A DNA stretch of 64,000 nt from Sphingosinicella humi (GTDB lineage: Bacteria > Pseudomonadota > Alphaproteobacteria > Sphingomonadales > Sphingomonadaceae): NCBI RefSeq assembly GCF_003129465.1, contig NZ_QFFF01000001.1, positions 1,473,501-1,537,500 of the forward strand, read 5' to 3'. A program made the translations under genes and the position numbers. Numbering within the stretch: the first letter of the stretch is position 1; every line of letters begins with the position of its first letter. A model generated the notes under the pieces. It saw nothing but the letters and a program-made list of their open reading frames with translations, searched no databases and was not told the DNA's origin. Shown here piece by piece: positions 46,035 through 54,361 of this stretch.

Positions 46035-47165
46035 ATGGATCGTCGCGAATTTCTCCTGGCGGCGGGTGCGGCGGGCGCCCTGCTCGGCCTTCCGTCGATG
46101 GCGCGGGCGCAGTCCGCGGCGCCGCGGCCTCCGCAGCACCCCTCGCTCTATATCGACGCGCAGGGCGGCCTCTCCGGCTTCGAGCCGGACGGCGAGGGCA
46201 GCTACAAGCCCACGCAGAAGCTGATCGAGGCGCTGAAGCAGCGGCGGATCGACGTCGTCAGCATGACCATCGGCGAGGTGGGCAACGGCCCCGACCGGTT
46301 CCGCGGCGCGATGGAGGCGATCGCCAGCTGGGACAAGATGATCGCGCAGTATCCCGAGCTGCTCATCAAGGTCGAAAGCGCGGCTGATCTCGCCGCCGCG
46401 CGCGCGCCGGGCAAGGTCGGCCTCATCTACAATTTCCAGGACACGACGCCGCTCGAGGCCGATGCCGCCAAGGCGGGCCTGTTCGGCGCGCTCGGCGTGA
46501 AGGTGATCCAGCTCACCTACAACAAGCGCAATCTCGCCGGCGACGGCTGCCTCGAAGCCTCGAACGCCGGCCTTTCCGATTTCGGCCGCGAGGCGATCGC
46601 CGAGATCGAGAAGGCCAAGATCCTCCTCGACCTCAGCCATTCCGGCCAGCGCACCGTCGCCGAGGGCATCGCCGTCGCGACGCGGCCGCCGGCCATTACG
46701 CACAGCGGCTGCCGCGCCCTCGTCGATTTCCCGCGCAACACCCATGACGCCGACATGCGCGCCCTGGCCGAGAAGGGCGGCGTGTTCGGCGTCTATCTGA
46801 TGCCTTTCCTCCGCGCCAAGGGCCAGCCCGGCCGCGAGGACCTCATCCGCCACCTCGAACACGCGGTAAATGTCTGCGGCGAGGATCATGTCGGCATCGG
46901 CACCGACAATCCCTTCCTCGGCTACGAGATCACCGAGGAAACGAAAAAGCAGCAGCGCGAATTCTACGAGGACCGCGCCAAGCGCGGCATCGCCGCTCCG
47001 GGCGAAGCCGCGGACGTGCTCAACCTCGTCGAAGGCTATAACGATGCCGCCCGCTACGATCGGCTGGCGGCGGACCTCAAGGCGCGAGGCTGGAGCTCCG
47101 CGCGGGTCGACAAGGTGCTCGGCGAAAATTTCGCCCGCCTCTTTACCGAAGTGTGGGCAGCCTAG
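46035..47165 (+). CDS. Tat-exported M19 (membrane dipeptidase)-like protein with altered metal site
   Basis: The 376-residue protein has a twin-arginine leader (MDRREFLLAAGAAGALLG) and an M19 dipeptidase barrel: LSDFGREAIAEIEKAKILLD, LSHSGQRT, ITHSGCRALVDFPRN and DHVGIGTDNPF. The two His ligands (DLSH, ITHS) and the C-terminal Asp (GTD) are kept. The first HxD motif, normally DGHNDLP, reads IDAQGGL, and the bridging Glu (IEGG) is Gln in IYNFQDT. It may bind one metal or none and so may not be a standard dipeptidase. It sits alone between ruvB and ruvA on the opposite strand. Confidence 0.85.
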   Translation: MDRREFLLAAGAAGALLGLPSMARAQSAAPRPPQHPSLYIDAQGGLSGFEPDGEGSYKPTQKLIEALKQRRIDVVSMTIGEVGNGPDRFRGAMEAIASWDKMIAQYPELLIKVESAADLAAARAPGKVGLIYNFQDTTPLEADAAKAGLFGALGVKVIQLTYNKRNLAGDGCLEASNAGLSDFGREAIAEIEKAKILLDLSHSGQRTVAEGIAVATRPPAITHSGCRALVDFPRNTHDADMRALAEKGGVFGVYLMPFLRAKGQPGREDLIRHLEHAVNVCGEDHVGIGTDNPFLGYEITEETKKQQREFYEDRAKRGIAAPGEAADVLNLVEGYNDAARYDRLAADLKARGWSSARVDKVLGENFARLFTEVWAA

Positions 47166-47182
47166 CGCACCCCTAGCCCATC

Positions 47183-47266
47183 CGTCATTGCGAGCGGAGC
47201 AAAGCAATCCAGCGCGGCGGTGATACCCAGCTGGATTGCTTCGTCGCTTTGCTCCTCGCAATGACG
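47183..47266. repeat. Interspersed palindromic element, family C copy 1
   Basis: CGTCATTGCGAGCGGAGC with AAAGCAATCCAG on the left is inverted as CTGGATTGCTTCGTCGCTTT and CTCCTCGCAATGACG on the right. The arms together cover most of the element. It lies between the convergent M19-like and ruvA genes. A second copy is at 50418-50502. Confidence 0.85.
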
Positions 47267-47274
47267 GTTATGCG

Positions 47275-47871
47275 TTAACGCGCGGCTTTCTTGAGCGCGG
47301 TGCGCACCAAGGCGTCGAGCGACGCCTCCGGCCCCAGCTCGCCTTCCGCCTTGGCGACGGCGGCGGAGGCCTCGGCCGGCTTGAAGCCGAGATTGAGCAG
47401 GGCCGACACGGCGTCGGCGCTTTGGCTCCCCGGCGCCGGAGCGCCCCCGCCGCCCCCGCCGAGCACGACGCCGCCGGCCTTGTCCTTCAGCTCGTTGACG
47501 ATCCGCTGGGCGAGCTTCGGACCAACGCCCTGCGCCCGGGCCACCATCGCCTTGTCGCCGCTGGCGATGGCACGGTGCAGCTCGTCGCCGCTCAGCGCTG
47601 AGAGGATGGCGAGCGCCACGCGCGCGCCGACGCCCTGCACCGACGTCAGCAGCCGAAACCAGTCCCGCTCCTCGGCGCTGGCGAAGCCGATCAGCCGGAT
47701 GGCGTCGTCGGACACCTGCATCTCGGTATGGAGCACCACCTGGTCGCCGATCGCGCCGAGGCCCGACAGCGTCCGCGTCGAGGCGGAGACGAGATAGCCG
47801 ACGCCGGCCACGTCGATCACCGCATGATCGGCGCCGAAGCTGTCCAGCAGGCCCCTTAGCTTGGCAATCAA
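47275..47871 (-). CDS. ruvA: Holliday junction DNA-binding protein RuvA
   Basis: The 198-residue protein has the OB-fold N-terminus [20 protein letters not shown], two helix-hairpin-helix motifs ([16 protein letters not shown] and [17 protein letters not shown]) and a C-terminal domain that contacts RuvB, joined by a Gly/Pro/Ala-rich linker. RuvA binds four-way junctions. TTG 47871 is chosen because it gives the universal LIAKLRG start with GGGG eight bases upstream; an in-frame GTG three codons earlier (47880) is the alternative. Confidence 0.96.
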   Translation of the reverse strand: MIAKLRGLLDSFGADHAVIDVAGVGYLVSASTRTLSGLGAIGDQVVLHTEMQVSDDAIRLIGFASAEERDWFRLLTSVQGVGARVALAILSALSGDELHRAIASGDKAMVARAQGVGPKLAQRIVNELKDKAGGVVLGGGGGGAPAPGSQSADAVSALLNLGFKPAEASAAVAKAEGELGPEASLDALVRTALKKAAR

Positions 47872-47886
47872 GTGACACACCCCAAT

Positions 47887-47972
47887 CCGTTCGGGCTGAG
47901 CCTGTCGAAGCCCTGCCGTTCACTCATGCTGTAGAGAGGAGGACAGCCCTTCGACAAGCTCAGGGCGAACGG
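47887..47972. repeat. Palindromic element, family D, between ruvC and ruvA
   Basis: The left arm 47887-47915 (CCGTTCGGGCTGAGCCTGTC) and the right arm 47944-47972 are inverted copies with a few changes, around a 28-base loop. The GTTCG-CTGAGC-TGTCGAAG core is a widespread proteobacterial REP-like type. It fills the gap between ruvC and ruvA, seven bases before the ruvA GTG/TTG region, so it may lie in the ruvA leader. Confidence 0.8.
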
Positions 47973-47984
47973 CCATGGCAGTCG

Positions 47985-48470
47985 TCAAGCGACGCGCCTG
48001 GCGCTGGCGAGGTGATGGACATGGGTGATGGCCACCGCCAGGGCGTCGGCCGCATCCGCGCCTACAATCTTCGCGCTCGGCAGCAGCCGCTGCACCATGG
48101 CATGGACCTGCGCCTTCTCCGCGCCGCCGGTGCCCACAACCGCCTTCTTCACCAGCCGCGGCGCATATTCCCCGACGGCGATCCCGCCCCGCGCCGCCGC
48201 CAGCAGCACGACCCCGCGCGCCTGGCCGAGCTTCAAGGTCGATTGCGGATTCTCGTTGACGAACACCTCTTCCACCGCCGCGCCCTCGGGTCCGTGTTCG
48301 GCGAGGAGCGCGGCCAGCCGATCGTGCAGCTCCACGAGCCGCGCCGGCAACGCCGCCTTCGCATCCGTCCTCACCTGCCCATTGGCGATATGGCTCAGGC
48401 GATTGCCCTCGGCGGCGATCACGCCCCAGCCGGTGCAGGCCAGGCCCGGATCAAGGCCCACTATGAGCAA
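47985..48470 (-). CDS. ruvC: Crossover junction endodeoxyribonuclease RuvC
   Basis: The 161-residue nuclease resolves Holliday junctions. The acidic residues of its RNase H fold are D7 in [15 protein letters not shown]67/E68 in [12 protein letters not shown], and the two Asp residues in [14 protein letters not shown] near residue 140. The [15 protein letters not shown] block is also typical. It lies between yebC (upstream, 22 bases) and ruvA on the same strand. Confidence 0.97.
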   Translation of the reverse strand: MLIVGLDPGLACTGWGVIAAEGNRLSHIANGQVRTDAKAALPARLVELHDRLAALLAEHGPEGAAVEEVFVNENPQSTLKLGQARGVVLLAAARGGIAVGEYAPRLVKKAVVGTGGAEKAQVHAMVQRLLPSAKIVGADAADALAVAITHVHHLASARRVA

Positions 48471-48492
48471 TGCTTAGCCTCCGAACGAGGAT

Positions 48493-49239
48493 TCATGCGC
48501 TGAGACGCTCCATCACCTCGTCGGGCACGTCGTAATTGCCCCAGACGGTCTGGACGTCGTCATCGTCGTCGAGCGCGTCGATCAGCTTCAGCAGGGACGC
48601 CGCCTCGTCCTCGCCGACGCCGACCTGGTTGTGCGGCCGCCAGGCAAGCTTGGAGCTTTCCGGTTCGCCGAGCAGCTTCTCCAGGCTCTTCTCGACCTCG
48701 TGCAGATCCTCCTGCGCGGTCCAGATCTCGTGGATTTCCTCGCCCGATTCGACGTCTTCCGCGCCGGCCTCGATCGCGGCTTCCAGTACCTTGTCGGCGC
48801 TGCCCGCCGAGACCGGATAGGTGATGAGGCCGAGCCGGTCGAAGCCGTGGCTCACCGATCCACTCGCGCCAAGATTGCCGCCATTCTTGGAGAAGATGGT
48901 GCGCACGTTGGTCGCGGTGCGATTGCGGTTGTCGGTCAGCGCCTCGACGATCAGCGACACGCCGCCCGGGCCGAAGCCCTCGTAGCGCAGCTCCTCGTAA
49001 TTATCGCCTTCGCCGGCCGAGCTCTTGTCGATCGCGCGCTGGATATTGTCCTTGGGCATGGACTGCGCCTTGGCCGCGAGCACGGCCGCGCGCAGGCGCG
49101 GGTTCATGTCCGGATCGGGCGTGCCCATTTTTGCCGCGACGGTGATTTCGCGGGAAAGCTTGGAGAACATCGCCGAGCGCTTTTTATCCTGCGCCCCTTT
49201 GCGATGCATGATGTTCTTGAATTTACTATGGCCGGCCAT
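48493..49239 (-). CDS. yebC: YebC/PmpR family regulatory protein
   Basis: The 248-residue protein starts [18 protein letters not shown] and has the YebC blocks [30 protein letters not shown] and [16 protein letters not shown]. The family has been described as a transcription regulator and more recently as a translation factor that eases ribosome stalling at proline stretches. It is upstream of ruvC, the common arrangement yebC-ruvC-ruvA-ruvB. Confidence 0.96.
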   Translation of the reverse strand: MAGHSKFKNIMHRKGAQDKKRSAMFSKLSREITVAAKMGTPDPDMNPRLRAAVLAAKAQSMPKDNIQRAIDKSSAGEGDNYEELRYEGFGPGGVSLIVEALTDNRNRTATNVRTIFSKNGGNLGASGSVSHGFDRLGLITYPVSAGSADKVLEAAIEAGAEDVESGEEIHEIWTAQEDLHEVEKSLEKLLGEPESSKLAWRPHNQVGVGEDEAASLLKLIDALDDDDDVQTVWGNYDVPDEVMERLSA

Positions 49240-49296
49240 GGATCCGGGTTCGCCTCTTCGTGAAATTGCCGTTGGGCCACGCGATAGCCGAGAGCG

Positions 49297-50016
49297 TCAC
49301 CTTCGCGCAACGCGCCTGTAGGCTTCGGCATTGAGGCCGAGGGAAAGCAGCGCGAGGAGGGTGCTGAGCGCCCCGTCGAACAGCGCCAGTGGCCAGAACC
49401 ATCGGGCCGCTCCTCCCAGCAGGTGCAGGTCGATGGCGGCATGAAGGATGCCCATCGGAGTCACCAGAAGCAGCGTCCAGGCGAGCAGGGGCGGGAGCCA
49501 GCGACGGAAATCGCGAAGGAAGCGCGCCGGGTCCCAGCCGAGCGGAGTGGCCGCGGCGATGCCCACGATCCAGGGCGCGAACGGCGCCAGGACGACGGCC
49601 AGGAGCAGGTTGCGCTGGATGATGCCCGACAGCGTCTCGGGCGCCTCTATCAACCCGGTTATCAACGAGGCGATGCCGAAGGTGACGATCAGCGAGGCGG
49701 CGTAGAGCCAGAAGGCGTCGTCGGGCCGCCAGGGATATCGTTCGCTGTCGGCGAGGATGCGGAGGATGGCGACGCCAAGCACCAATATTCCGCCCACTCG
49801 CACGAACGCGGCGGCCAAGAACGCGTAGGACGGGACGGCGCCGCCCTCCGGAACGTTGAGGAGGATGACGATATTGCTGAGGGTCAGGATGACGAGCAGC
49901 AATGCTGCCGGCAGCCGCATCCTCGAGTCGAGCAGGTGCCTGACGGCTTCGGACAGGAAGGCCGCGAAGCCTCTCCCATCCGCATGATCCGCGGTCTCGG
50001 CAGCGCCGTTGCTCAT
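49297..50016 (-). CDS. Predicted membrane protein, function unknown (YIP1-like architecture)
   Basis: The 239-residue protein has a hydrophilic start of about 30 residues and then six predicted membrane helices, for example LPAALLLVILTLSNIVILLN and WTLLLVTPMGILHAAIDLHL. No catalytic motif is recognised. The size and helix pattern resemble YIP1-type and other small integral proteins. It ends with a short basic tail (AYRRVARR). It lies between yebC and a YbjQ-like gene on the same strand but spacing gives no operon evidence. Confidence 0.75.
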   Translation of the reverse strand: MSNGAAETADHADGRGFAAFLSEAVRHLLDSRMRLPAALLLVILTLSNIVILLNVPEGGAVPSYAFLAAAFVRVGGILVLGVAILRILADSERYPWRPDDAFWLYAASLIVTFGIASLITGLIEAPETLSGIIQRNLLLAVVLAPFAPWIVGIAAATPLGWDPARFLRDFRRWLPPLLAWTLLLVTPMGILHAAIDLHLLGGAARWFWPLALFDGALSTLLALLSLGLNAEAYRRVARR

Positions 50017-50071
50017 GATCAGCCCCCGTTTTGGAGGCAGCCTATCGCACTCGAGGCCTGTGGAACAGTGG

Positions 50072-50392
50072 CTAGCCGAGCCTGACGGCGGTCCCGGACA
50101 CGGTGACCATCAGCATCGAGCCTTCCTTGCCGATCACCTCATAGTCGATGTCGACGCCGATCACCGCGTTGGCGCCGAGCCGTGCGGCCTCGGCCTCCAG
50201 TTCCTCGAAAGCCGTCGCGCGGGCATCGCGGAGCGTGCTCTCGTAGGAGCCCGCGCGACCGCCGACGATATCGCGGATGCCGGCGAACAGGTCCTTGAAG
50301 ATGTTAGCGCCGACGATCACCTCGCCGGTAACCACGCCCAGATATTGCTGGACCGGGCGGCCCTCCACCAAAGTGGTCGTGGTGACGATCAT
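50072..50392 (-). CDS. YbjQ family (UPF0145, DUF74) protein
   Basis: The 106-residue protein is a YbjQ domain: [43 protein letters not shown] and [16 protein letters not shown]. The family forms pentamers and was named heavy-metal-binding on structural grounds; its role is not known. Length is exactly that of the family. It is flanked downstream by a membrane protein and upstream by a family C repeat. Confidence 0.93.
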   Translation of the reverse strand: MIVTTTTLVEGRPVQQYLGVVTGEVIVGANIFKDLFAGIRDIVGGRAGSYESTLRDARATAFEELEAEAARLGANAVIGVDIDYEVIGKEGSMLMVTVSGTAVRLG

Positions 50393-50417
50393 GCGTGCTC
50401 TCCTCGCTGTTCTCAGT

Positions 50418-50502
50418 CGTCATTGCGAGGAGCGGAGCGACGAAGCAATCCAGGCGCGCGTCCGATGCCCTACTGGATTGCTGCGCTACGCTCGCAATGA
50501 CG
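50418..50502. repeat. Interspersed palindromic element, family C copy 2
   Basis: CGTCATTGCGAGGAGCGGAG with GAAGCAATCCAG on the left is inverted as CTGGATTGCTGCGCTACGCT and CGCAATGACG on the right. It matches the copy at 47183-47266. It ends three bases before the stop of the DUF2312 gene and lies 25 bases upstream of the YbjQ start, in the gap between two minus-strand genes. Confidence 0.85.
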
Positions 50503-50505
50503 GAA

Positions 50506-50748
50506 TCAGTCCAGCCCCAGCGCCGCCTTGTACGTCTCCAGCAGTGCCTCGGCTTCCTGGCGGACGTGGCTCTCCATCTTCCTGAGGCGCACGATGGCGC
50601 GGATCGTCTTGGTATCGTAGCCGCGCGATTTCGCTTCCAGATAGACGTCCTTGACGTCGTCGGCGATCGCCTTCTTCTCTTCCTCCAGCCGCTCGATACG
50701 TTCGATCAGCAATCGCAGCTCGTCGGCCGCGACGGTTCCTTCCGCCAT
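50506..50748 (-). CDS. DUF2312 (GapR-like) DNA-binding protein
   Basis: The 80-residue protein is a DUF2312 domain with a long coiled-coil start ([20 protein letters not shown]) and [20 protein letters not shown]. The known member, GapR of Caulobacter, is a nucleoid-associated protein that surrounds overtwisted AT-rich DNA. A role in chromosome structure is therefore likely. It is preceded upstream by the large inverted-repeat element at 50786-51053. Confidence 0.9.
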   Translation of the reverse strand: MAEGTVAADELRLLIERIERLEEEKKAIADDVKDVYLEAKSRGYDTKTIRAIVRLRKMESHVRQEAEALLETYKAALGLD

Positions 50749-50785
50749 TAAACACTCCGTCGATTCAAGATGAGCGGTTGCCTCT

Positions 50786-51053
50786 AGGGTCCGTACTCGA
50801 TTCCCGCAATGGTCGGGATCGCCCGGAGAAGGTCGCCGGCAAGGAGGGCGGCGCGGGCCGGGCTGGTTGCCCGGACAAGCCGTTCGACGTAGCTGGCGGC
50901 CTTCTCCGGGCGACCGCGAAGCGGCGGGCGGATTTTGTCGCAGGGCCGCGTCGCGCGTCGGTCACGATGCGTCAGCATCGCTCCCTCCTTGCTCCTTGCC
51001 CTGCGCCAAAATCCGCTCCGTCACGACCGTTGCGGGAATCGAGTACGGACCCT
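50786..51053. repeat. Nested inverted-repeat element (268 bp), possible structured RNA or non-autonomous mobile element
   Basis: The ends 50786-50815 and 51024-51053 are inverted copies at 29 of 30 positions (core GTCCGTACTCGATTCCCGCA). Inside are two more pairs: 50821-50832 with 50900-50911 (12 of 12, GCCCGGAGAAGG), and 50928-50946 with 50998-51016 (18 of 19, GCGGATTTTG). The second of these encloses a further hairpin at 50964-50979 (CGATGC-GTCA-GCATCG). The whole folds as one long stem with two arms. No credible protein is encoded. It fills the gap between the DUF2312 gene and pyk. Confidence 0.8.
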
Positions 51054-51151
51054 GGGGGTCGGGGGACGCGGCTCAAGCGCGCGCCGCACGTTCGGGTTGA
51101 ACTGTCGCCAATAGTGGCTATTCCGCCACCGCAAGCCGACCGGAGAGACCA

Positions 51152-52612
51152 TTGCCGAGCCAGTTCGTCCCCCGCAGCCGCAAGGTCCGCATTCTCGCCA
51201 CCCTTGGCCCCGCCAGCAACACGCCGGAGATGGTCCGCCAGCTGGCCGAGGCGGGCGCCGATGCCTTCCGCGTCAATATGAGTCACGGCACGCACGCCGA
51301 TCACAAGAAGTTGATCGAGACGATTCGCAGCCTCGAAAAGGAACTGGAGCGGCCGACGACGATCCTGGCCGACCTGCAGGGTCCCAAGCTCCGCGTCGGC
51401 CACTTCAAGGACGGCAAGGCGATGCTGGAGAAAGGCGCCACCTTCATCCTCGATCGAGACAGGCAGCTCGGCGATTCGGACCGCGTGAACCTTCCGCACC
51501 CGGAGATTTTCGATGCTGTGAAGGAAGGCACGCGCCTCCTGGTCGACGACGGCAAGCTGGTGCTCCGGGTCACTCGCGTCGCGCCCGAGCGCATCGAGAC
51601 CCTGGTCGAGGTCGGCGGAACTATTTCCAACAACAAGGGCCTCAACGTCCCGGACGTGGTGCTGCCGCTCGCTGCGCTCACCGAGAAGGATCGGGCGGAT
51701 CTCAGCTTCGCGCTCGACAACCATGTCGACTGGATCGCGCTCTCCTTCGTCCAGCGGCCGGAGGACGTCGCCGAAGCACGGCGCCTGATCGCCGGCCGCG
51801 CCGCGCTGCTCGCCAAGATCGAGAAGCCCGCGGCGGTCGAGCGGCTGGAAGGCATTCTCGAACTGGCCGACGCGGTGATGGTCGCGCGCGGCGACCTTGG
51901 TGTCGAGCTACCGCCCGAAGACGTGCCGCCCCTGCAGAAGCAGATCGTCGAGGCCGCGCGCCGGCTGGGGCGTCCGGTGGTCGTCGCGACGCAGATGCTC
52001 GAATCGATGATCACCTCGCCGTCGCCGACGCGGGCGGAAGTTTCCGACGTGGCCACCGCCGTCTACGACGGCGCCGACGCGATCATGCTCTCGGCCGAAA
52101 GCGCGTCGGGCCAATGGCCGCTCGAATCGGTTTCGATCATGAACCGCATCGCGACCAGCGTGGAGGCCGATCCCAGCCACTCGGCCCGTGTGCATTTCAC
52201 CGAAACCCTGCCCGACGCCACCACCAACGACGCGATCGCCCGGGCGGCGAGCGACATAGTCCGCACCGTCGGCGCCTCGGCGATCGTCTGCTTCACCACG
52301 TCGGGGTCCACCGCTCGCCGAGTCGCCCGCGAGCGGCCGACGGTGCCGCTCCTCATCCTCACGCCCTCGCTCAAGACGGCACGCCGCCTCGGCCTCCTCT
52401 GGGGCGCCCATGCCGTGCGCACGCGCGATGTTTCGAGCTTCGAGGAAATGGTGGGCAAGGCCAAGCGGATGACCTTGCGGCACGGCGTCGCCGGCGGCGG
52501 CGAGCGGGTCGTCGTCACCGCGGGCGTCCCCTTCGGCACGCCAGGCTCGACCAATGTCCTCCACATCGTCCGCCTGATCGGCGACGAGCTGGAGCGCCAC
52601 AAAGCGGACTAG
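51152..52612 (+). CDS. pyk: Pyruvate kinase
   Basis: The 486-residue glycolytic enzyme transfers phosphate from phosphoenolpyruvate to ADP. It has RKVRILATLGPASNT, FRVNMSHGTHADH, the LAKIEKPAAVERLEGI signature with the catalytic Lys, MVARGDLGVELPPEDVP and VVATQMLESMI. The barrel, B domain and C-terminal domain are all present. TTG 51152 is used as start, with GGAGAG just upstream. It is convergent with nnrD with a 4-base overlap of the ends. Confidence 0.97.
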   Translation: MPSQFVPRSRKVRILATLGPASNTPEMVRQLAEAGADAFRVNMSHGTHADHKKLIETIRSLEKELERPTTILADLQGPKLRVGHFKDGKAMLEKGATFILDRDRQLGDSDRVNLPHPEIFDAVKEGTRLLVDDGKLVLRVTRVAPERIETLVEVGGTISNNKGLNVPDVVLPLAALTEKDRADLSFALDNHVDWIALSFVQRPEDVAEARRLIAGRAALLAKIEKPAAVERLEGILELADAVMVARGDLGVELPPEDVPPLQKQIVEAARRLGRPVVVATQMLESMITSPSPTRAEVSDVATAVYDGADAIMLSAESASGQWPLESVSIMNRIATSVEADPSHSARVHFTETLPDATTNDAIARAASDIVRTVGASAIVCFTTSGSTARRVARERPTVPLLILTPSLKTARRLGLLWGAHAVRTRDVSSFEEMVGKAKRMTLRHGVAGGGERVVVTAGVPFGTPGSTNVLHIVRLIGDELERHKAD

Positions 52613-53613
52613 TTCATCAACCCGGGGACAAGGTCCGGGATCTCGCGGGGGAGAAAGCCGATCCGGCCTACCCTCTCGGTCGGGGCCCGCCCGGCCTCGC
52701 CGTGGAGGTAAACGCCCCATAAGGCGGCGGTGAGGCCGTCCGCCCCGCGCGCCGCGAGACCGCCGACGATCCCGGCCAGCACGTCCCCGGAGCCGGACGT
52801 AGCGAGGCCGGGGGCCCGCCCGGCCTCGCCGTGGAGGTAAACGCCCCATAAGGCGGCGGTGAGGCCGTCCGCCCCGCGCGCCGCGAGACCGCCGACGATC
52901 CCGGCCAGCACGTCCCCGGAGCCGGACGTAGCGAGGCCGACGCCGCCGCCTTCGAACTTGAAGCAGCGGCCGTCCGGCGCCGCGACGAAGCTCCAGGCGC
53001 CTTTGACGACGACCACCGCTCCGAACCGCTCGGTCGCTGTCCGCGCCGCGGCCAGCGGGTCCGCGGTTACGTCGGCGACGTCGCATTGAAGGAGCCGTGC
53101 CATCTCGCGCGGGTGGGGAAGGAGAATAGCGTCGCCTTTCCACCCATGCAGCGCATCCGCCCGCTTGGCGAGGCTGCCGAGCACGGTCGCATCCAGCACC
53201 AGCGGCAGATCGAGGCGGCTCGCCAGCAGGGCGTCGAGCCATCGGTCGAGGGGCGGCCCGTGCTGAAGCCCGCAGCCGATCATCATCGCCTGTGCCGCGC
53301 GCGCCCATTCCAGCAGCGGCTCGATCGCGCTCTCCGCGATGCAGCCGTCCTCGGTCTCCTCATGGCCGATCACCCGCGCCTCCGGCACGGCCGCGCCGAT
53401 CGCGGCGGAAACGCTGTGGGCCGTCGCGATCTGAAGCTTGCCCGCGCCCGCCCGCAGCGCCGCTATCCCCGCCAGCACCGCCGCGCCGGGCAGTTGCCGG
53501 CTGCCAGCGACGGCGAGCAGCCGGCCGCGATCTTCCTTGTCGGAATCGTCGGGATGGTGCGGGAGCGGGAAGTCGCGCAGCAGCGTGGCGTTCAGGAGGC
53601 GGGGCTCGGTCAT
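52609..53613 (-). CDS. nnrD: ADP-dependent (S)-NAD(P)H-hydrate dehydratase with internal duplication
   Basis: The 334-residue protein has the ribokinase-like fold of NnrD, which repairs hydrated NAD(P)H: GAAVLAGIAALRAGAGKLQ near residue 45, LLPHPREMARLL, VVVKGAWSFVA and the active-site SGSGDVLAGIVGGLAARG. A 43-residue block that includes this catalytic motif occurs twice in tandem (about residues 225-267 and 268-310), encoded by a perfect 129-bp repeat. Without it the length would be 291, normal for the domain. The epimerase domain NnrE found in many homologues is not attached. Whether the duplicated protein folds and works is unknown. Confidence 0.88.
   Translation of the reverse strand: MTEPRLLNATLLRDFPLPHHPDDSDKEDRGRLLAVAGSRQLPGAAVLAGIAALRAGAGKLQIATAHSVSAAIGAAVPEARVIGHEETEDGCIAESAIEPLLEWARAAQAMMIGCGLQHGPPLDRWLDALLASRLDLPLVLDATVLGSLAKRADALHGWKGDAILLPHPREMARLLQCDVADVTADPLAAARTATERFGAVVVVKGAWSFVAAPDGRCFKFEGGGVGLATSGSGDVLAGIVGGLAARGADGLTAALWGVYLHGEAGRAPGLATSGSGDVLAGIVGGLAARGADGLTAALWGVYLHGEAGRAPTERVGRIGFLPREIPDLVPGLMN
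52682..52939. repeat. Perfect 129-bp tandem duplication inside nnrD
   Basis: The copies 52682-52810 and 52811-52939 are identical by eye over the full 129 bases. The unit is 43 codons long, so the frame is kept. Perfect identity implies a very recent event or an assembly error. Confidence 0.92.
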
Positions 53614-53644
53614 GCCGCTGAGAAGCCCCTGCGGGCCAAAAAGT

Positions 53645-54262
53645 TCAGAGCAGCCCTTGTTGCTCCAGCCGCTCGCGCAGATCCTCCGCGCTGGTGAACA
53701 GGTGGGCGTGCATGCCGACGGCTCGCGCGCCTTCGACGTTGATGAGGCGGTCGTCGATGAACATGGCTGCCTCGGGCTTGAGGCCGAAGCGGTCGAGGGC
53801 GCGATAATAGAGTGCCGGATCGGGCTTCAGCAGCTTCTCCTCGCCCGAAACGACGATGTCGCGGAAGCGGCTGAAGAAGGCGTTCTCCCGCTTGCGGAAG
53901 GGAGCCCAGAAGTCGGCGGAAAAATTGGTGATGGCGAAGAGCGGCACGCCGCGCTCGTCCAGCTCCTCGACGATGGCGTGGACGCCCGGCACGGGATCGG
54001 TGATCGTCTCGCCGAAGCGCTCGCCCCAGGCGGCGATCAGATGGGCGTAATCGGGAAAGGTCTCGCTGAGCTCGGCCGCCGCCTCGTCATAGGGCCGGCC
54101 GCCGTCCAGGCGCTCGTGCCAGGCCCAAAGGTCGACGTCTGCGATGAACTTGAGGCGCGCTTCATCGTCCGCGATCTGGCGGGCGAGGAAGCTTTCGGGA
54201 TCCCAGCCGTAGAGGACGTTGCCGACATCGAAGACGACGGCGGTGGGCGCTTTCACAGTCAC
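53645..54262 (-). CDS. HAD family hydrolase (HAD-IA)
   Basis: The 205-residue protein has the HAD motifs: FDVGNVLYGWDP with the nucleophilic Asp at residue 11, AITNFSADF (motif II), the Lys in EEKLLKPDPALYY (motif III) and MFIDDRLINVEGA (motif IV). It resembles YihX-type phosphatases of sugar phosphates or FMN. GTG 54262 is taken as start; the open frame further upstream translates a family A repeat, which begins three bases before this codon. A second GTG two codons later is possible. The ribosome site is weak. Confidence 0.85.
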   Translation of the reverse strand: MTVKAPTAVVFDVGNVLYGWDPESFLARQIADDEARLKFIADVDLWAWHERLDGGRPYDEAAAELSETFPDYAHLIAAWGERFGETITDPVPGVHAIVEELDERGVPLFAITNFSADFWAPFRKRENAFFSRFRDIVVSGEEKLLKPDPALYYRALDRFGLKPEAAMFIDDRLINVEGARAVGMHAHLFTSAEDLRERLEQQGLL

Positions 54263-54264
54263 CC

Positions 54265-54339
54265 GTTCGTCCCGAGCGAAGTCGAGGGGCGCTGGCACGG
54301 ACTCATCACGCACGCCCCTCGACTACGCTCGGGACGAAC
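54265..54339. repeat. Interspersed palindromic element, family A copy 3
   Basis: The arms and loop match those at 2915-2989 (GTTCGTCCCGAGCG ... CGCTCGGGACGAAC, loop with TGGCACGGACTCATCAC). The element lies between rpmJ and the HAD hydrolase gene, both on the minus strand, 22 bases after the rpmJ stop and directly before the HAD start. Confidence 0.88.
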
Positions 54340-54361
54340 GAAGTTTGGCCCTGCGTTAAGA

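Noticed and set aside
50778-51281. Open frame of 167 codons across the nested inverted repeat and the start of pyk
   Set aside because: Its translation is basic and repetitive because it follows the inverted repeats, and it overlaps pyk. No ribosome site or homologue-like motif is seen.
52682-52939. CRISPR or minisatellite array
   Set aside because: Only two 129-bp units exist, they abut without spacers and lie in a coding frame.
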